Assembly (NCBI GenBank): GCA_964023275.1 | Contig: OZ029913.1 | Location: forward strand, 42,532,757-42,596,756 | Source of the DNA: Norana najaformis | Lineage: Eukaryota; Annelida; Clitellata; Crassiclitellata; Hormogastridae | Length of the DNA stretch: 64,000 bases | Reading direction: 5' to 3' | Shown here: positions 11,695 to 23,639 of the stretch, in pieces | How positions within the stretch are numbered: the first letter of the stretch is position 1 | Layout: every line of letters starts with the position of its first letter | Notes under the pieces: model-generated | The model's input: the letters and a program-made list of their open reading frames with translations, nothing else | Told to the model about the DNA's origin: nothing | Databases searched by the model: none | Translations under genes and position numbers: made by a program

Positions 11695-13500
11695 TAAGTG
11701 CCAGATTTTTTATTTTGTATTGAGTTGCTGACATTATATATTAGCCCAGAAAGATTAATGTGTGCAGAAAACTGAGAGGGAGATAAGTGGTTGCAATATA
11801 AAATTATATTGCATTTCCAAGAGCAAATAAATCATGGTTAGGTGATACTAACAGCAAGGCGGATACATATTCGAGTCAGTTTTCAATGGATCATACTGAA
11901 TTTATTTTTGAAACAAAACAGATGTTCTTATCTAATTTTTGCAAAAATTTTGACAACAAGAAACTAACAGAACAATCACAAAACAATCACCAACACATCA
12001 CAAAAAAATCCAAATTAAAACAGTCAACGACAAATAAAAACAAAACTTCAACATATATCAAACAGTTTCTCATAAAGAATAACTTGATGTAACTAAGAAA
12101 GCCCTTTACGAAACGTCATTCATTAATAGTTGAGTCCATACTTTGAATCCTGTCATATCACTGGAAACTGGCAATTCATTATCAAGACATTTCAAGCAGA
12201 GCAAATGGCTGTCCTACTGTTCGACATTTTGATACAATTCTACATAAATAAATCCGCCTTATGACATAACCATTGGTAGTCATTTTAGAACCACACATCT
12301 GCAGCAATTTCGGCTGCGTCTCATTCCAAAACCAAGCCATTATTTGGCTCAGTTTCTTGTTATTAACCGTTTTATCAGCTTGAACGCTAAATTTTTATGT
12401 AAACAACACTAAATTTCAAAATTCCAAAGAAAAGTTTCTTTGCCGTCCTTACTTTAGTTCTGTAAGCAGTTCAATGCCATTCTCTTTGTGGTCCAGTCCC
12501 GTCAAGTCCAAAACACCAAGATTTTGAGAAGCGGAATGTGCTTTGCTACATTATGCTGCTTAAAATGGTATAAAATTAAGCAACCGTTAATGTTTTCTAT
12601 CAAACTTTGTGTTTACATTTCATTTCTTTAGCCTACCGTCATCAGTTGCACCAAACTTCTGTTCAGCACCCTTCTCATCTTGGTGCCGCTTCGTCAGATT
12701 AGGATAATAAATCAAGTTTCCTCTAAGTCATATTACACAAATGATTACTGGCAATTATATTACCATCAAAATCTGTAACAAAGACTTTCGAAATATGCAT
12801 TTATAATTTTTTAATGTTTCCATCTAATGACCAGAGTTTTTATATTTTCTGTTCTAGAGACTATGGACAGAAAATTAAAATCTGCTCATACATAATATAA
12901 ACAACAAAATCTTGTGCATATCCTACTTGTGTCATCCTTTAACCATCAGAAGTAACACTCACCAAGATAAGCAGATACACAACACGCCACTGCCTCAGTC
13001 ACAGTCCTTTACTGAAAGAACATAAATGTTCTGGCAACACTGCTCATTTTCAGACGTTACTATGTACACGTAGGTCCCCCACAAAGGGGTCGTCCATTAA
13101 CGAGATCTGCAATGACTGTGTAAATAAGTAATGCACTTGTTAACACTCCATGTATCCCTCGGCAGGGCAAGGAGAGAGGAGAGCAAGGGTCGCCCATAAA
13201 AGATGACAACCGCGCACAAGAGGAGTCTGAGTACAAAGTTATAGCCTGTGTCTGAAAAACCAACTTCAGTCAGAGAGTAGACTGTCCTGCGTTGGATCTA
13301 ATTACAGTCCCTTTGCTGTATGCCACAGTATCAAAATACCCCACCTAGTAGCACAGTTAGCCCAGCAAAATCAACAGATAGCCTAATCTAGAACTTCAAA
13401 TTCTGCTGAAGTGTGGAAGTCTGCAAAGGGAGATGTCAAGTTAATGCCAAATGCGGACAAGGAGGAAGGAAGAGTCTGAAGTACTTCAATTTTTTTGCGG
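11600..13500 (-). repeat. Low-copy repeat family E, longest copy
   Basis: The reverse complement aligns over long distances with 17,620-18,480 and with 33,930-34,784 plus 35,150-35,440. Shared blocks include GTATCTGCTT.TCTTGGTGAG, TAGATGGAAA, TGGTAATATAATTGCC, GAGAAACTGTTTGATAT, TTTCTTGTTGTCAAAA and TATATAATGTCAGCA. No transposase or RT is visible and I find no terminal repeats. It may be a non-autonomous element, or a duplicated low-copy gene or intron segment. Confidence 0.6.
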
Positions 13501-13636
13501 AGATATCAGGAAACATTCTCAGCATTTTTTAAGACGCACCATTTTTGGAAATTTTACATAGCTACGCCGTAGTTCCTTTGTGAGATTCTTAAAACGTGAT
13601 ATACAAATGCTTGCTTGCATACATACCCCAAGACTA

Positions 13637-13658
13637 CATGATGATGATGATGATGATG

Positions 13659-13696
<38 letters not shown>

Positions 13697-13722
13697 TATT
13701 ATTATTATATTCATAAATCGTC

Positions 13723-13761
<39 letters not shown>

Positions 13762-13848
13762 GCCATCCCAGAATACAATTTTTTCATCCGGATAATTTTT
13801 CAGCTCCCTGAGGGATCATAAATACCTCAGGGCAAAAAATAAATAAAA

Positions 13849-13917
<69 letters not shown>
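13637..13917 (+). repeat. (ATG)n, (AAT)n and (ATT)n microsatellite cluster
   Basis: ATGATG runs pass into AAT, then a short ATT stretch, AAT again and, after a 90-bp spacer, about 20 more AAT units (13,850-13,917). The AAT/ATT switches make small inverted repeats. The poly-Ile/Tyr/Leu frames here are artefacts. Confidence 0.9.
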
Positions 13918-13918
<1 letters not shown>

Positions 13919-13929
13919 GGAGATAATAA

Positions 13930-15080
13930 TGAACAATGAGGAAACAGATAGCAGGCCAAGCCTAAGCGACAATTTATAGGTCCATTAACTGAGAACAAAC
14001 AACAGGTTGTGCAAATTCTGATTCTAGAAATGCAGGAGTTGAAGAAGTGAAATCTCAGAGGAAGATCCCCCACCACTCGCAGTACTTTATTAACAAGACA
14101 TAGATCAAAAGATAGGAATGGAAGAGCGATTAGCCAGACACCAGATTTGGGTAGCATGCGGCTGCCAAACTTGCCCGATCTCTGGTTTCTGGCTGCAGTC
14201 AAAATACACTTCTTATCCATTTCTCCCAAAGATTGGTCTGGTCGTTCTTTACAAGTCTGACAGAGGATCGATGTTTGATAGTTTTGAAGAAGTCATGTGT
14301 TCCCATGGAATAGTGTTGAATTTTACTTCCTAGGCATTCAGAATAATAGCCCGCAAACTAAATAACTTTATACAAAATGGGTTGAGGCTCACCAACACAT
14401 AGGCCAAGACATAGACTGTGCTAATCAGACCATGAAGCAGATGTATACAGAACATTTACCTAACGCGATTTTAGACTATTCAGTGAAACACAGCAAGCCT
14501 TTAGAATCGACCGATATTGTGTGTAAGCACCCTTACCGATCCACAACGCGTGCTTTTGGCTTTCGCATTTGACAAGAATTTATGGGGCACGAACTGCCCA
14601 AAAATGGTACGGTATCTTTCACTGGGTATTGCAATGTGTGTAGGCCTCTTTACGCGTATTGCTTGAGACACCCGATGACGAAAAATATGCGGCCAACCTT
14701 GCTATGATTGCTAAGGAATATTTGTACATTTGTACGCATTTTTAGCATCATTTGCTGCAAAAGACAAGACAATATACATACAATACGGGTGAGATTTGCT
14801 TTGACCTTAAAATCAGTATAATATTAGAACGTATTGTTTGATTCGCATCGGCTTATCTTATCTGATGTGATTAATTTCATTGTGAAGATTTGGATCCAGA
14901 GCTAATTTGAGTTGACTTGAGAAATTGTGTTTGGAAGCAATTACTATGGAACTCTGAGCCTTTTGCAACGTTAGCAACTTTCTCTTTCTCTTTTCTCATT
15001 TCGCAATCCATGGCTTATCGTAAGCATTCACCCCACATTTGAGAAGTCATAAATAAGCACGATATAAAATTCTGATTAAT
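13930..15080. other. No clear gene; possible faint RT-like scrap
   Basis: The minus strand at 13,950-14,120 has a phrase that could be a heavily decayed LINE C-terminus, but the match is too weak to call. The rest shows nothing recognisable. Confidence 0.3.
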
Positions 15081-15083
15081 TAC

Positions 15084-15096
15084 TATGATGATGATG

Positions 15097-15149
<53 letters not shown>

Positions 15150-15227
15150 TAATAATAATTATTATTATAATAATCATAATAATAATAATTATTATTATTA
15201 TTATTTATTATTATTATAATAATAATA

Positions 15228-15266
<39 letters not shown>

Positions 15267-15283
15267 TATTATTATTATTATTA

Positions 15284-15314
<31 letters not shown>

Positions 15315-15400
15315 GTAGTAGTAGTAGTATTATAACTAAAACAACTACAATAATAAAATATTATTGATGATAATAATAATATTAATAATAATAATAATTA
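15084..15400. repeat. AAT/ATT array with inverted segments
   Basis: More than 300 bp of AAT and ATT units in alternating blocks, so adjacent blocks can pair and form long AT hairpins. A short AGT run lies at about 15,313-15,328. Confidence 0.9.
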
Positions 15401-15504
15401 AAGCAGTAATGAAAAATGTTTGTTCACCAAGAATAGTTATAGACTTCTGGTATAACCAGAGAAAGGCAATTAGATAACTTAAGTACTTGTTATTTGTTAT
15501 TACT

Positions 15505-15780
15505 TAATGAGGAGTGCGATAGTCAAGTGGTTATCGGACTGGACGGCCAACTGACAAGTTTGGGTTTTAAATCCCTGCCAGGGCTGAAAGATTTTGGAGA
15601 TTTCTGATCCACTTGTGCCTCTTCCTCTATTTTTTGCTCATAAAACGAGTACACTGACCGCAGGCTGTCGGAGGGAAGATCAGGCAGCGAGGGAGAGGAC
15701 TGACAATCGCCTCATATAAGTAGGCGAAGAAAATGAGGTCGCTAACACCTCATGCCCATGGCTGCCATTCTGGGCTACCT
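15505..15780 (+). mobile_element. tRNA-derived SINE, copy 1
   Basis: The head resembles a tRNA gene with a Pol III A box (TAGTCAAGTGG at about 15,520) and a B box variant (GGTTTTAAATCC, with the standard GGTTCGANTCC in mind) about 50 bp later. The body (GATTTCTGATCCACTTGTGCC, then GGAAGATCAGGCAGC) is shared with 45,912-46,175, which has the same order and spacing. Two copies with a Pol III promoter-like head are good evidence for a SINE. Confidence 0.7.
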
Positions 15781-15789
15781 CAACGGACT

Positions 15790-16078
15790 GCTCTTCTTTC
15801 TCTTCTCCTCTTTTCTCCTCCTACTCCTTCTCCTCTTCTCTTCTTCTTCCTTCTCCTTTTCCTGCTCCTTCTCCTTCTTCTTGTTCTCTTTCTTGTTCTT
15901 GTTCTTTTTCTTGTTCTCCTACTCGTTCTACTTCTTCTTCTTCTACTTCTGCTTGTTCTTCTATTTCTAATTCTTCTTCTTTTCTTCTTCTTCATTATCA
16001 TCTTCTTGCTCTTCTTGTTCTTTTTTCTTGTTCTTTTTGTTCTTCTTGTTCTTTTTGTTCTTGTTGATGTTCTTCCTC
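15790..16078 (+). repeat. Pyrimidine-rich TTC/TCC/TTCTTG tract
   Basis: Nearly 300 bp of imperfect TTC, CTC and TTCTTG units, almost all pyrimidine on the plus strand. Apparent Arg/Lys-rich and Leu/Phe-rich ORFs in it are artefacts. Such polypurine-polypyrimidine tracts can form triplex DNA. Confidence 0.9.
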
Positions 16079-16079
16079 G

Positions 16080-17615
16080 ATGTACAGGTAAGTAAAGAAA
16101 CAGAGACAACTGTCTTCGCTATGTGCATTAAATATGGAACTTAGCTCGAATAGTGCTTGTCTTCCTCTGTTGGAGCGACCTCTGCATATCCAAGCTGAGG
16201 GCCAAACCAGTACAACATAACAACAGTCTAATGCTTGAGACCTGCCACATCCTTGACTCTCCACAGCATCAACCCTTCACTAGATACACATATTGTCCAT
16301 ACTAACCTGCTTGTGCATGAGGCAGCTCCAGATGATTTCCAGATAGTGACCAACTTTCCACGTTGAACTCTTCCTTGCCAACCGAGCGAGGACAATCCAG
16401 ATCCCCCAACATTTGAGTAAGCTGGAATCCAGAAAGCGGAAATGCTCTTTTTTCTCGACAACAAGGCGTAATTTTGGCTGGAAAAAATTAATTCAATTGC
16501 AGAGAAAGACACAGGTGGACTCTCTTGCCGAAATTGTTACATAGGTTCACAATCTTTGTCTGTATTGTCGCTCCTCATCTCCTGCCGCTTTGAGACCATT
16601 TGGTATTAGGTTCTGTGGTCTGTGAGATTGAGAGAGTACCGTTTAAAACATATTCATCAAGAAATACTGTTTTTGTCAGCTAAGGTATTGAATGATTGTG
16701 GGCTATAAATTCAGTTTGTCAACCTGGAAATATGTTATTTTGTACCAATTTTGCTCATAATGCAACTATTGGACATTCACAGAGCATTCTATCGTATACA
16801 TACACGTGCCTTGTTCGTAATGTCAGCTGCTTAGGGTGCTCTGTGTTTTCAACTTTCACCATTTTAAGGCTGGAGAACATACCTTTGTTTTAGGATTTGG
16901 AATGGTGTGCAAATATTATAACATTTGTAATGGACTACCAACGGCAGAGGCAACTAAGGAGCAACAATAATAGCTAGTTTTGCTGATGGTTTTTAACCTT
17001 ACAATAATGTGACAACAGTGCACTGTTGATAGTGATGCTCGTAGGCATAATGAAGATAGACTTGACCTTTTAACCCGTTGGGGGCTGTAAATGAGTACAA
17101 GTGCAAGTTGGAAGGTTTAAGAGTCGTGTGCTTTCGTTGGGTGGCTGTGGTATTGTTTGCTAATCGTCCAAGTGATCCGTGGATACTGGAACCATGCTCA
17201 TGAGTAGTTAAAGCAAAGCTGCAAACAAGCGTGTTAGATTTACCTTTTCACAAAACTGTGGTAGTTATAACGAGTAAATTCGTTTGCCGTGGTTTTGTAT
17301 GTAATACGACGTGGAAACAAAATAGATCATCTACTGAGACTTCCATATACTGAGAACATAGATGTTCAACTCCTATTGTTGTAAAAACTAGCCAAATCAA
17401 ATGAACATTTGTATCTGGCTTTTTAATTTAAATGGATGTAGGATTGAGCTTAAAAAAGCCAAAATCTTTTTAATATCACTTGCATGGCAAATCTAAAGAC
17501 TCCGACAAGAATGTAGGGCATTAAATCTTATGAACATATCTGATTACATATAATGGCAGACATTGCTTGTAAGCATGTTTTGAAGTGCATAATGTCTCGT
17601 AATCGCCAGTTTTCA
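16080..17615. other. No gene recognised
   Basis: Short open frames only (longest about 94 codons), none with a known motif. There is no terminal-repeat structure and no match that I see elsewhere in the window. Confidence 0.4.
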
Positions 17616-17619
17616 ATAA

Positions 17620-18480
17620 AGGACTTCTGCAAGACGATGACCTACCTCAGACCCTTCCCTTCTCCTTGCCCGCATCTGGCATGACCTTAACCATTTCCCT
17701 TTGCAGACGTCCGCACTTCAGTGGAATATAAAGGCCTAGCTTAGGATACCTGTTGATTTTACACGGCTAAAATACGCCGCTGGGTGGGATATTTTGATAC
17801 TATCCTTTTAAGCAGAGGCACTGTAATTAGATACAATACAGTGCAGTTTGCTGTCTGAAACTTCGCTACTGCCTTTTGTCGGGTAGTGCCAGTCCCTAGC
17901 CTGGATAAAGGATGAGGGCGACGTCAACGACCTTTGATGCCATAATATGTCGTTAAACATTGGAACTACTACTACTCTGCTGTCCGACTGAAGTTGGTGG
18001 TTAAGGCACAGGCTCTACGGATATAACCATGTACTAAATTTAGATGCAGACTTCTGCATTGCGCAAAACCTCCTGCCATTTGTCTGAATTTGTCTGCCTT
18101 TAAGGGCGAACGTTTATGCTCTGGCAGTAGAAGACTGAGTGGCTTACGGTGACGTATCGTGTATCTGCTTGTCTTGGTGAGTGTAACGTTTGATGACTGA
18201 AGAATGACACAAGTAGGTTATACAAAGGATTTTGTTGTTTTTATCATCTCTAAGCAAAATTGTTTGTCCAAATTGTCAAAACACAAAAATTTAAAAACCT
18301 CTAGTCATTAGATGGAAAAAATTGATAGATGCATATTTCGATAATCTTTGTTAAAGATTTTGAAGGTAATATAATTGCCGGCGAGCATTTTGTAATATGA
18401 CTTAGAGGAAACTTGTTTGGTTGTCCTAATTTGACAAGGCATGACCATCATGAGAATGTCATAGTATACGGTATATAGCG
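17620..18480 (+). repeat. Low-copy repeat family E, copy 2
   Basis: Plus-strand copy of the repeat at 11.6-13.5 kb. Matching blocks run from about 17,640 (the CTTGCCCGCATCTGGCAT region) through TGGGTGGGATATTTTGATAC to GACTTAGAGGAAACTTG near 18,400. It joins directly to a family D repeat at about 18,480, the same neighbour relation hinted at near 9.7-10.2 kb. Confidence 0.6.
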
Positions 18481-18991
18481 ACAGTATGGCCTCGACCTGC
18501 TCATTTTGCTATGAATTTATCGGATGAGATCCTTCATCACAGCTGCCCGCTTAAATAGGTGCCACGCCAGTTTAGGTTCCCGTGCACGGACCTTACCAGC
18601 CCGAGATTAAAATCTCTTAGATTTAGCATCTATCGCCAAGGGAACAAAGCAGTCCAAAGTAATTCTTTGCCAAATTCCTCTGTGGACGATCCCAAATACA
18701 GACTTTTTGTAATCTTAATAAAAGTTTATTTAATTCATCAACTAATAGTCTTTTTTTGTACTATATGATTTAATAGTCTGTTAGTTCAGGCTCAATAGAT
18801 TTGCATTCTTACTCGGACAAGAGCTTTAACTTTGGTACTGCCAACACTTAGAGTCCGCAGTACAGTAATATCTGTTAACTTTTCCTTAGCCCATTCGACC
18901 TACATCCTTTATGTTTTAGTTTATAAGAATATTTGAATATGGAATAGGAGCAGAGTCTCTAAGACTGGTAGGACTACATTTCGTATGTAGC
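18480..18991 (+). repeat. Family D repeat, left part, interrupted by piggyBac
   Basis: It aligns with the reverse complement of 9,110-9,700. The alignment breaks at the TTAA at 18,992 and resumes at 23,307, just after the second TTAA. Confidence 0.65.
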
Positions 18992-21337
18992 TTAACCCAT
19001 TAGTGCCTCATTTTATATTTTTTCATAAAAGCGCAAAAATAACATTATTTCTACCTAATGAGAGACAGTTCCAAGTGCCATTCAGCTCAAAATTTGTTTT
19101 TACAAGTTTTTTGGCAATTTTTATTATCCATCCGCGTTTTGGGGACGCTAGGCATAAATGGGTACGTGAAGTTTCAAGACTGGAATAAATCAACTGTTAA
19201 AATTTCATGCATGTAATCACAAAAATAAGCATCCCTATAGCTAAATACACAGTTGGAAACGTCAAAGTCATTGTCTGGTACAATATAATCATATAATCAT
19301 ATAATCATATAATCAAGGAAAAATACAAGAAATGATGAACATAATGTATGTTCGTCCAATCTAGTTTGTCCAAATTATTTTGGCGCAAAAATGACTTACA
19401 GCAACGGGGCTATTTATATGACTATCATGGCAAGAGAAATATCAGTTCTGTAGCAGTTCTGAATAACAGCTCTAGCCTACTGGTGGAAGATAGTAAAGCA
19501 ATCCTGGTGTAATCCATTGTCACATTTGCAGCAAATGCGCCTTGCTTTTAGACCACAGACACCACAGCGACGCTGCGTTCTACTGGACTCCAAGAAATGA
19601 TTTATTTCATGAGTGCGTAGATCTGGTGGCACTCGACTTTCAACAGGTTTTGGTCGACCAAGAGGACGGCCAATAGCTGAACGTTCAGCACTGTACCGCT
19701 TGTAATATACAGTGCATATGCTGCGACGGAAGTCCAACTGGTCCAGTGGTCGGTGCATAGCCACAGCAGTATGTCGGTACAGGATCCAAGCATTTTGCAT
19801 TGCCACATCCAGTAGATAAGCAAAGAGAGCCCACTACCATTTTCTCGATCTGATGGAAATGCGGTACGTGCTGATGTTCTGGTCAATCCTATCAACTCCG
19901 CCCATATGTCTGTTGTAACGGTCGATAACATATGGCATGGTGATGTCCACAAACTTTCTTTCGGTCCGTGACCACCTCTTTGCTGTGCCCAGTGGCTCAA
20001 TGCCATGACAGTTGGAAGCAAGCGTCACCACATTGTTGTCGTTCCTGCGCGTCACCATTATTCCAGATGCTGTATCCAGTCTGTAGTCAAATGTGCCACG
20101 ATCTGTCTTCTTCATCTTGTCCACAGCCAACAATGGACAGTTATCAACACGATTGGCTCGTACTGTTCCGGTTGCCTGGATGTTCTTGCTGCTCAAAAAT
20201 TCAAGCAGATTCAGGCCGGTGAAAAAATTATCAAAATACAGCATGTATTTGTCGTCAAGCTTGGCAACGACAGAGTCGCCAAGCCCAAGCTGGCTGTCGG
20301 TAACACCAGCTCCTTGATATGGATCCAACCGAATACAGTATCCAAGTGTCGTGTTGATGCTCCATACCTTGAAGCCAAATCGTATGGGCTTGCCACGTAT
20401 AAATTGTTTTGCGCTGTCTACCGTAGTATGGTACCATTGATTCATTAATCGACAACTGTGTTTGGGACCTCGGAAATTTCGCCAGGAACCGTCGATTCAG
20501 AGCGTGAAATAGCGGTCACATAGCGAACCTTGGCCATTCTCTCATTTGACGGCAAGTGTTCGTTGTCTGCAAAGTGTAGACACATCATAAGTTCATCAAA
20601 TCTGTTTCGTGTCATTGCAGTACTGATGGCCGATTTGTTAACATCTTCGGCTGTCTCCCAGTAGAGACGACGGCGATTCAGCGGAGCATAGCCGCTTGTA
20701 AAAAGTATGGCAATAAAAAGCCTCATCTCACCAATGGATGTTTCAAACGCAGGCTTGTCCTTGTGGATTTTGCCGTACTTGTTTGTGTTCTCAACCAACA
20801 TTTGGATGATGTCGTCTCCAAGAAATTTTTCGAATATACCAGTTGGTGTCATATCAGACTGGACATGTTGGTTTGATATGCTGCTTGCCTTTTCTTGTCC
20901 TGTTGAAATGTCCTTTTCCACCCAAAGTCTGACAGGCTTTGTAACTCGCTGCTTGGATCGCTTGGTATGAACATCGGGAAGTGACTTATCCGCTGTTGGT
21001 GTTGTCGATCGTGTAGACAGATTAGTGGTTGTTGAACCCAACGGTGTGTCAGCCGCATGTCCTTTTTTCAAACGCAGAGTAAAACGAGCTGTTGTGGGTG
21101 TAGGAGCAGCTGAATCATCACGAGTCGAATCCTGTGACTTGTTGGATGTCAGTGTTGTTGACTCTTCTGTTTCACACTCTTCTGGTCCACCGATCCTTTC
21201 ACGCTCATAAGACGCTGTTGTCAGTGTTGCTTCGCCATCTGCTTCTAGCTGACCACGCGAAAGATTATGAATGGTGCCAAGCTCTTCATCACCACTATCC
21301 GCATCACTACAATCGGGATCATTTGGAGGACATATAT

Positions 21338-22746
21338 TATTTATTTATTTATTTATACAGAACACTTATATAGCGCCCCTTCAAGAAAACTACTCAGAGG
21401 TGCTCCCAAACCAACCTCGGCGAAAAAGAACAGTCTTGAGAGAAGAATAGAAGATAGAAGTAAAATCCCGGGGCAGAAGACGTAGAGTAACAGGAAGTCC
21501 ATTCCAGAGGGTCGGGTCAGCAACAGAGAAAGCACAACGCTGCATGGTCGAGGTGCGAGCGCGAGGCACTAGTAGATTACCACTAGCAGCGGAGCGAAGA
21601 GAAGCACGTCCCAAACTGGACCGGACAGGTAGGAAAAGCTCCCTTAAGCAAGAGGGGGCAATACCCAACAAGGAGTTCCAAACAAAGACGATGACCCTAT
21701 AGTGGATACGCTGACTCATAGGAAGCCAGTGCAACTCATCTCGCATGAAATCGGAGACATGACCAAACCTAGAGATGCCACCAATAAGCCGTGCAGCCGC
21801 CCACAACACACGCTCCAGGCACAAAAGCCGTACATCAAGGAGTCCTACATATAAAGAAGAGCAGTAATCCAACCCACTAGTGACAAATGCATGAACCAGA
21901 GTCTTAGATGAGGTAGCTGAGAGAGAACATGAGACAACACGAAGTTGCCGTAGCTGGTAGTAGTAACTACGACAAAGACGATGTACCTGAGCCTTAAAAG
22001 AGAGCTCCTGATCCAACTCAATGCCACGGTCATAAACAGTGACTGAGAAGGTGATGTGAGGAAACTCTAAATGTAGTACATGTAAATTGATTTTAGCCAA
22101 TTGCTGCCTAGTGCCCAACCAAATATATTGAGTCTTGGAAGGATTCAATCTCAATCGATTTGAAGACATCCAAGCCACAAGGGAGTCAGAAGCACAACAC
22201 ATAGCTCGAACAGGAACTGCGGCATTAGAGGCAGGGCAATGAACATAGGCCTGCACATCGTCGACACAGGACTGGCTTGAAGCCGAGCACGCGGTTAGCA
22301 GAGAGCTAAGGTCAGCAGTAAACAGTATATAAAGCAAGGGAACCAAAACTGACCCCTGAGGCAATCCAAACAAGGAAGGAACCCAAGGTGAACGGGATGG
22401 GCCATAAACCACACAGAGCATGCGCTCAGATAAAAAAGAGGCCAACCAATCGAGAAAGTTGCCAGATAAACCAAAAGAAATAGACAGACGTTCCAAAAGT
22501 ATAGCATAATCGACCGTATCAAATGCAGCACTAACATCAAATAATGCAAGTAAGGTAACTTGAGAACGATCTATGGCACCATATATATCAGACAGAAGTC
22601 GAGTTAAGAGTGTCTGAGTAGAGTGAAATCTACGAAAGCCAGATTGAGAAACAGGTAGTAGATCATTAGTCTCGAGATATGTAACTAACTGACTAGATAC
22701 AATTTTCTCAATGACCTTGGACAAAAAAGTAACATTAGATATTGGA
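21338..22746 (-). mobile_element. 5'-truncated non-LTR element nested in piggyBac
   Basis: A minus-strand LINE with a TAAA-repeat 3' tail (21,338-21,357) and a truncated 5' end near 22,746. It splits the piggyBac coding sequence just after V-Y-I. Short TATAT sequences on both sides may be the target duplication. A near-identical relative lies on the plus strand at 48,490-49,670. Confidence 0.75.
21390..22724 (-). CDS. Non-LTR reverse transcriptase, C-terminal 444 aa
   Basis: A long open frame. It begins in the RT fingers (S-K-V-I-E-K-I-V, then Q-S-G-F-R-R-F-H-S-T-Q-T-L-L) and continues with motif A (F-D-V-S-A-A-F-D-T-V-D-Y, about residues 63-74), L-P-Q-G-S-V-L (about 124-130), the catalytic loop as C-V-D-D (about 152-155) in place of the common F/Y-A-D-D, and N-P-S-K-T-Q. 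The C-terminus has the usual L-D-Y-C-S-S-L, L-H-W-L-P and L-W-N-G-L-P blocks. The endonuclease and RT N-terminus are absent through 5' truncation, so the frame is intact but the protein is partial. CVDD recurs in the second copy, so it belongs to this family. L2/CR1-like clade by overall pattern. Confidence 0.8.
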   Translation of the reverse strand: MSKVIEKIVSSQLVTYLETNDLLPVSQSGFRRFHSTQTLLTRLLSDIYGAIDRSQVTLLALFDVSAAFDTVDYAILLERLSISFGLSGNFLDWLASFLSERMLCVVYGPSRSPWVPSLFGLPQGSVLVPLLYILFTADLSSLLTACSASSQSCVDDVQAYVHCPASNAAVPVRAMCCASDSLVAWMSSNRLRLNPSKTQYIWLGTRQQLAKINLHVLHLEFPHITFSVTVYDRGIELDQELSFKAQVHRLCRSYYYQLRQLRVVSCSLSATSSKTLVHAFVTSGLDYCSSLYVGLLDVRLLCLERVLWAAARLIGGISRFGHVSDFMRDELHWLPMSQRIHYRVIVFVWNSLLGIAPSCLRELFLPVRSSLGRASLRSAASGNLLVPRARTSTMQRCAFSVADPTLWNGLPVTLRLLPRDFTSIFYSSLKTVLFRRGWFGSTSE

Positions 22747-23306
22747 TATAAACTCTTTCATCCCAGAAGTCCTCGTCATTTTCAAGTATTGTAATGACAT
22801 CATGGACAGTTAGTCCTCTTCCTCTTGGCATGCTGGACAACATAAAAACAAATATCACTGTAGTTGCATAATCAACGAAAGCCACTTATTATTGCTCAGA
22901 AATTGACGGGGCCACTTGTGCCTAGCGTCCCCAAAATGGGGACGGTATATTCGGATAAAATAAACAATCAACAAAGCATCAATCAACACTACAAAGCTGG
23001 CTGCAGATAGCTAATAGACAAAATATGATAGGTTTTACTCACATTTTTGTTTTAATGTGTTATTGCACGAAAATTTAACGCTTTATTGAAAACTTTTTTG
23101 GAATTTGAGATTTACGATGATCGCCACAACAAATCCTTCTGACTATGAGCAACTAAATAAATATTTGACCAATTATAGCCCAAATGAAAGATAATACAGT
23201 AGACTGAGGGTAGCAATAGTTGGTAACACTCAAAATTGCTTTATATAAAAATAACCCTTTCCAAACAGGCGTCCCCTAATTGGGGACGCTAGGCACTAAT
23301 AATTAA

Positions 23307-23400
23307 AGTATTCGTGAAAATGACTCTAAACGCCGAGATTAATGTAGCAAATGACGTGACGAGACTGTTAAAATGAAAAGTCAAAGCCTAGTTATATTTT
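23307..23400 (+). repeat. Family D repeat, right part after piggyBac
   Basis: It resumes the alignment to the reverse complement of 9,010-9,090 (CGTGAAAATGACTC, then GTAGCAAATG and GACTGTTAAAATGA), which confirms the piggyBac boundary at TTAA 23,303-23,306. Confidence 0.6.
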
Positions 23401-23639
23401 GAAGGGTTGCATGCCGTTTCTTGCATAAGTGTACATTTCGGTGGACTAGGTGTTGACCCTAACTAATATTAAGTTGAGCGAATGAAATGGAATCACAAAT
23501 TATTCTAGTCGAACAATAATACGTTGTTCGCTTTAAGACTCCGGCCACACCAACCCTATTGTACGGTACGCATTCATACTTATCAGGTTGACTACGGCAT
23601 TCGTAATCGTTAACTCGGAAATATCTAGATCGGGCCAAC

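Larger units (their letters stand above)
19477..22831 (-). pseudogene. piggyBac transposase, broken
   Basis: The N-terminus starts at ATG 22,831 (M-P-R-G-R-G-L-T) and runs to the LINE insertion. It resumes after about 21,330 with the acidic P-P-N-D-P-D block, then the DDE_Tnp_1_7 domain: I-F-E-K-F-L, E-M-R-L-F-I-A-I-L, and later D-N-F-F-T-G and M-G-G-V-D-R-I-D. It ends in a cysteine-rich finger (C-G-V-C-G to C-C-K-C-D). Two of the three catalytic Asp residues are present (DNFFTG and GGVDRID). The first, in the usual S-I-D-E-S-M-V block, is Asn here (near 20,450). Further damage: frameshifts near 20,460 and 20,415, and an in-frame TAG at 19,834-19,836 before W-A-L-F-A-Y-L. Confidence 0.85.
18996..23302 (-). 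mobile_element. piggyBac element, TTAA-bounded, carrying a nested LINE
   Basis: TTAA stands at 18,992-18,995 and again at 23,303-23,306. Just inside are matching ends: ATTAGTGCCT on the left, and the inverted form AGGCACTAAT on the right. The short inverted motif GGGGACGCTAGGCA occurs near 19,140 and 23,284, with a further copy (GTGCCTAGCGTCCCC) near 22,918, as in the internal repeats of piggyBac ends. piggyBac family members insert at and duplicate TTAA. The element is about 4.3 kb, of which about 1.4 kb is an inserted non-LTR element. It sits inside repeat family D; the 9.1-kb copy shows the uninterrupted site. Confidence 0.8.

Noticed and set aside
13554-13972. Poly-Ile/Tyr/Leu/Asn ORFs
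   Set aside because: AAT/ATT/ATG microsatellite artefacts.
15733-16109. Leu/Phe-rich and Arg/Lys-rich ORFs
   Set aside because: They are translations of a pyrimidine-rich simple repeat on its two strands.
19968-20448. Plus-strand ORFs of 84-147 codons over the piggyBac gene
   Set aside because: Antisense shadows of the transposase reading frame.
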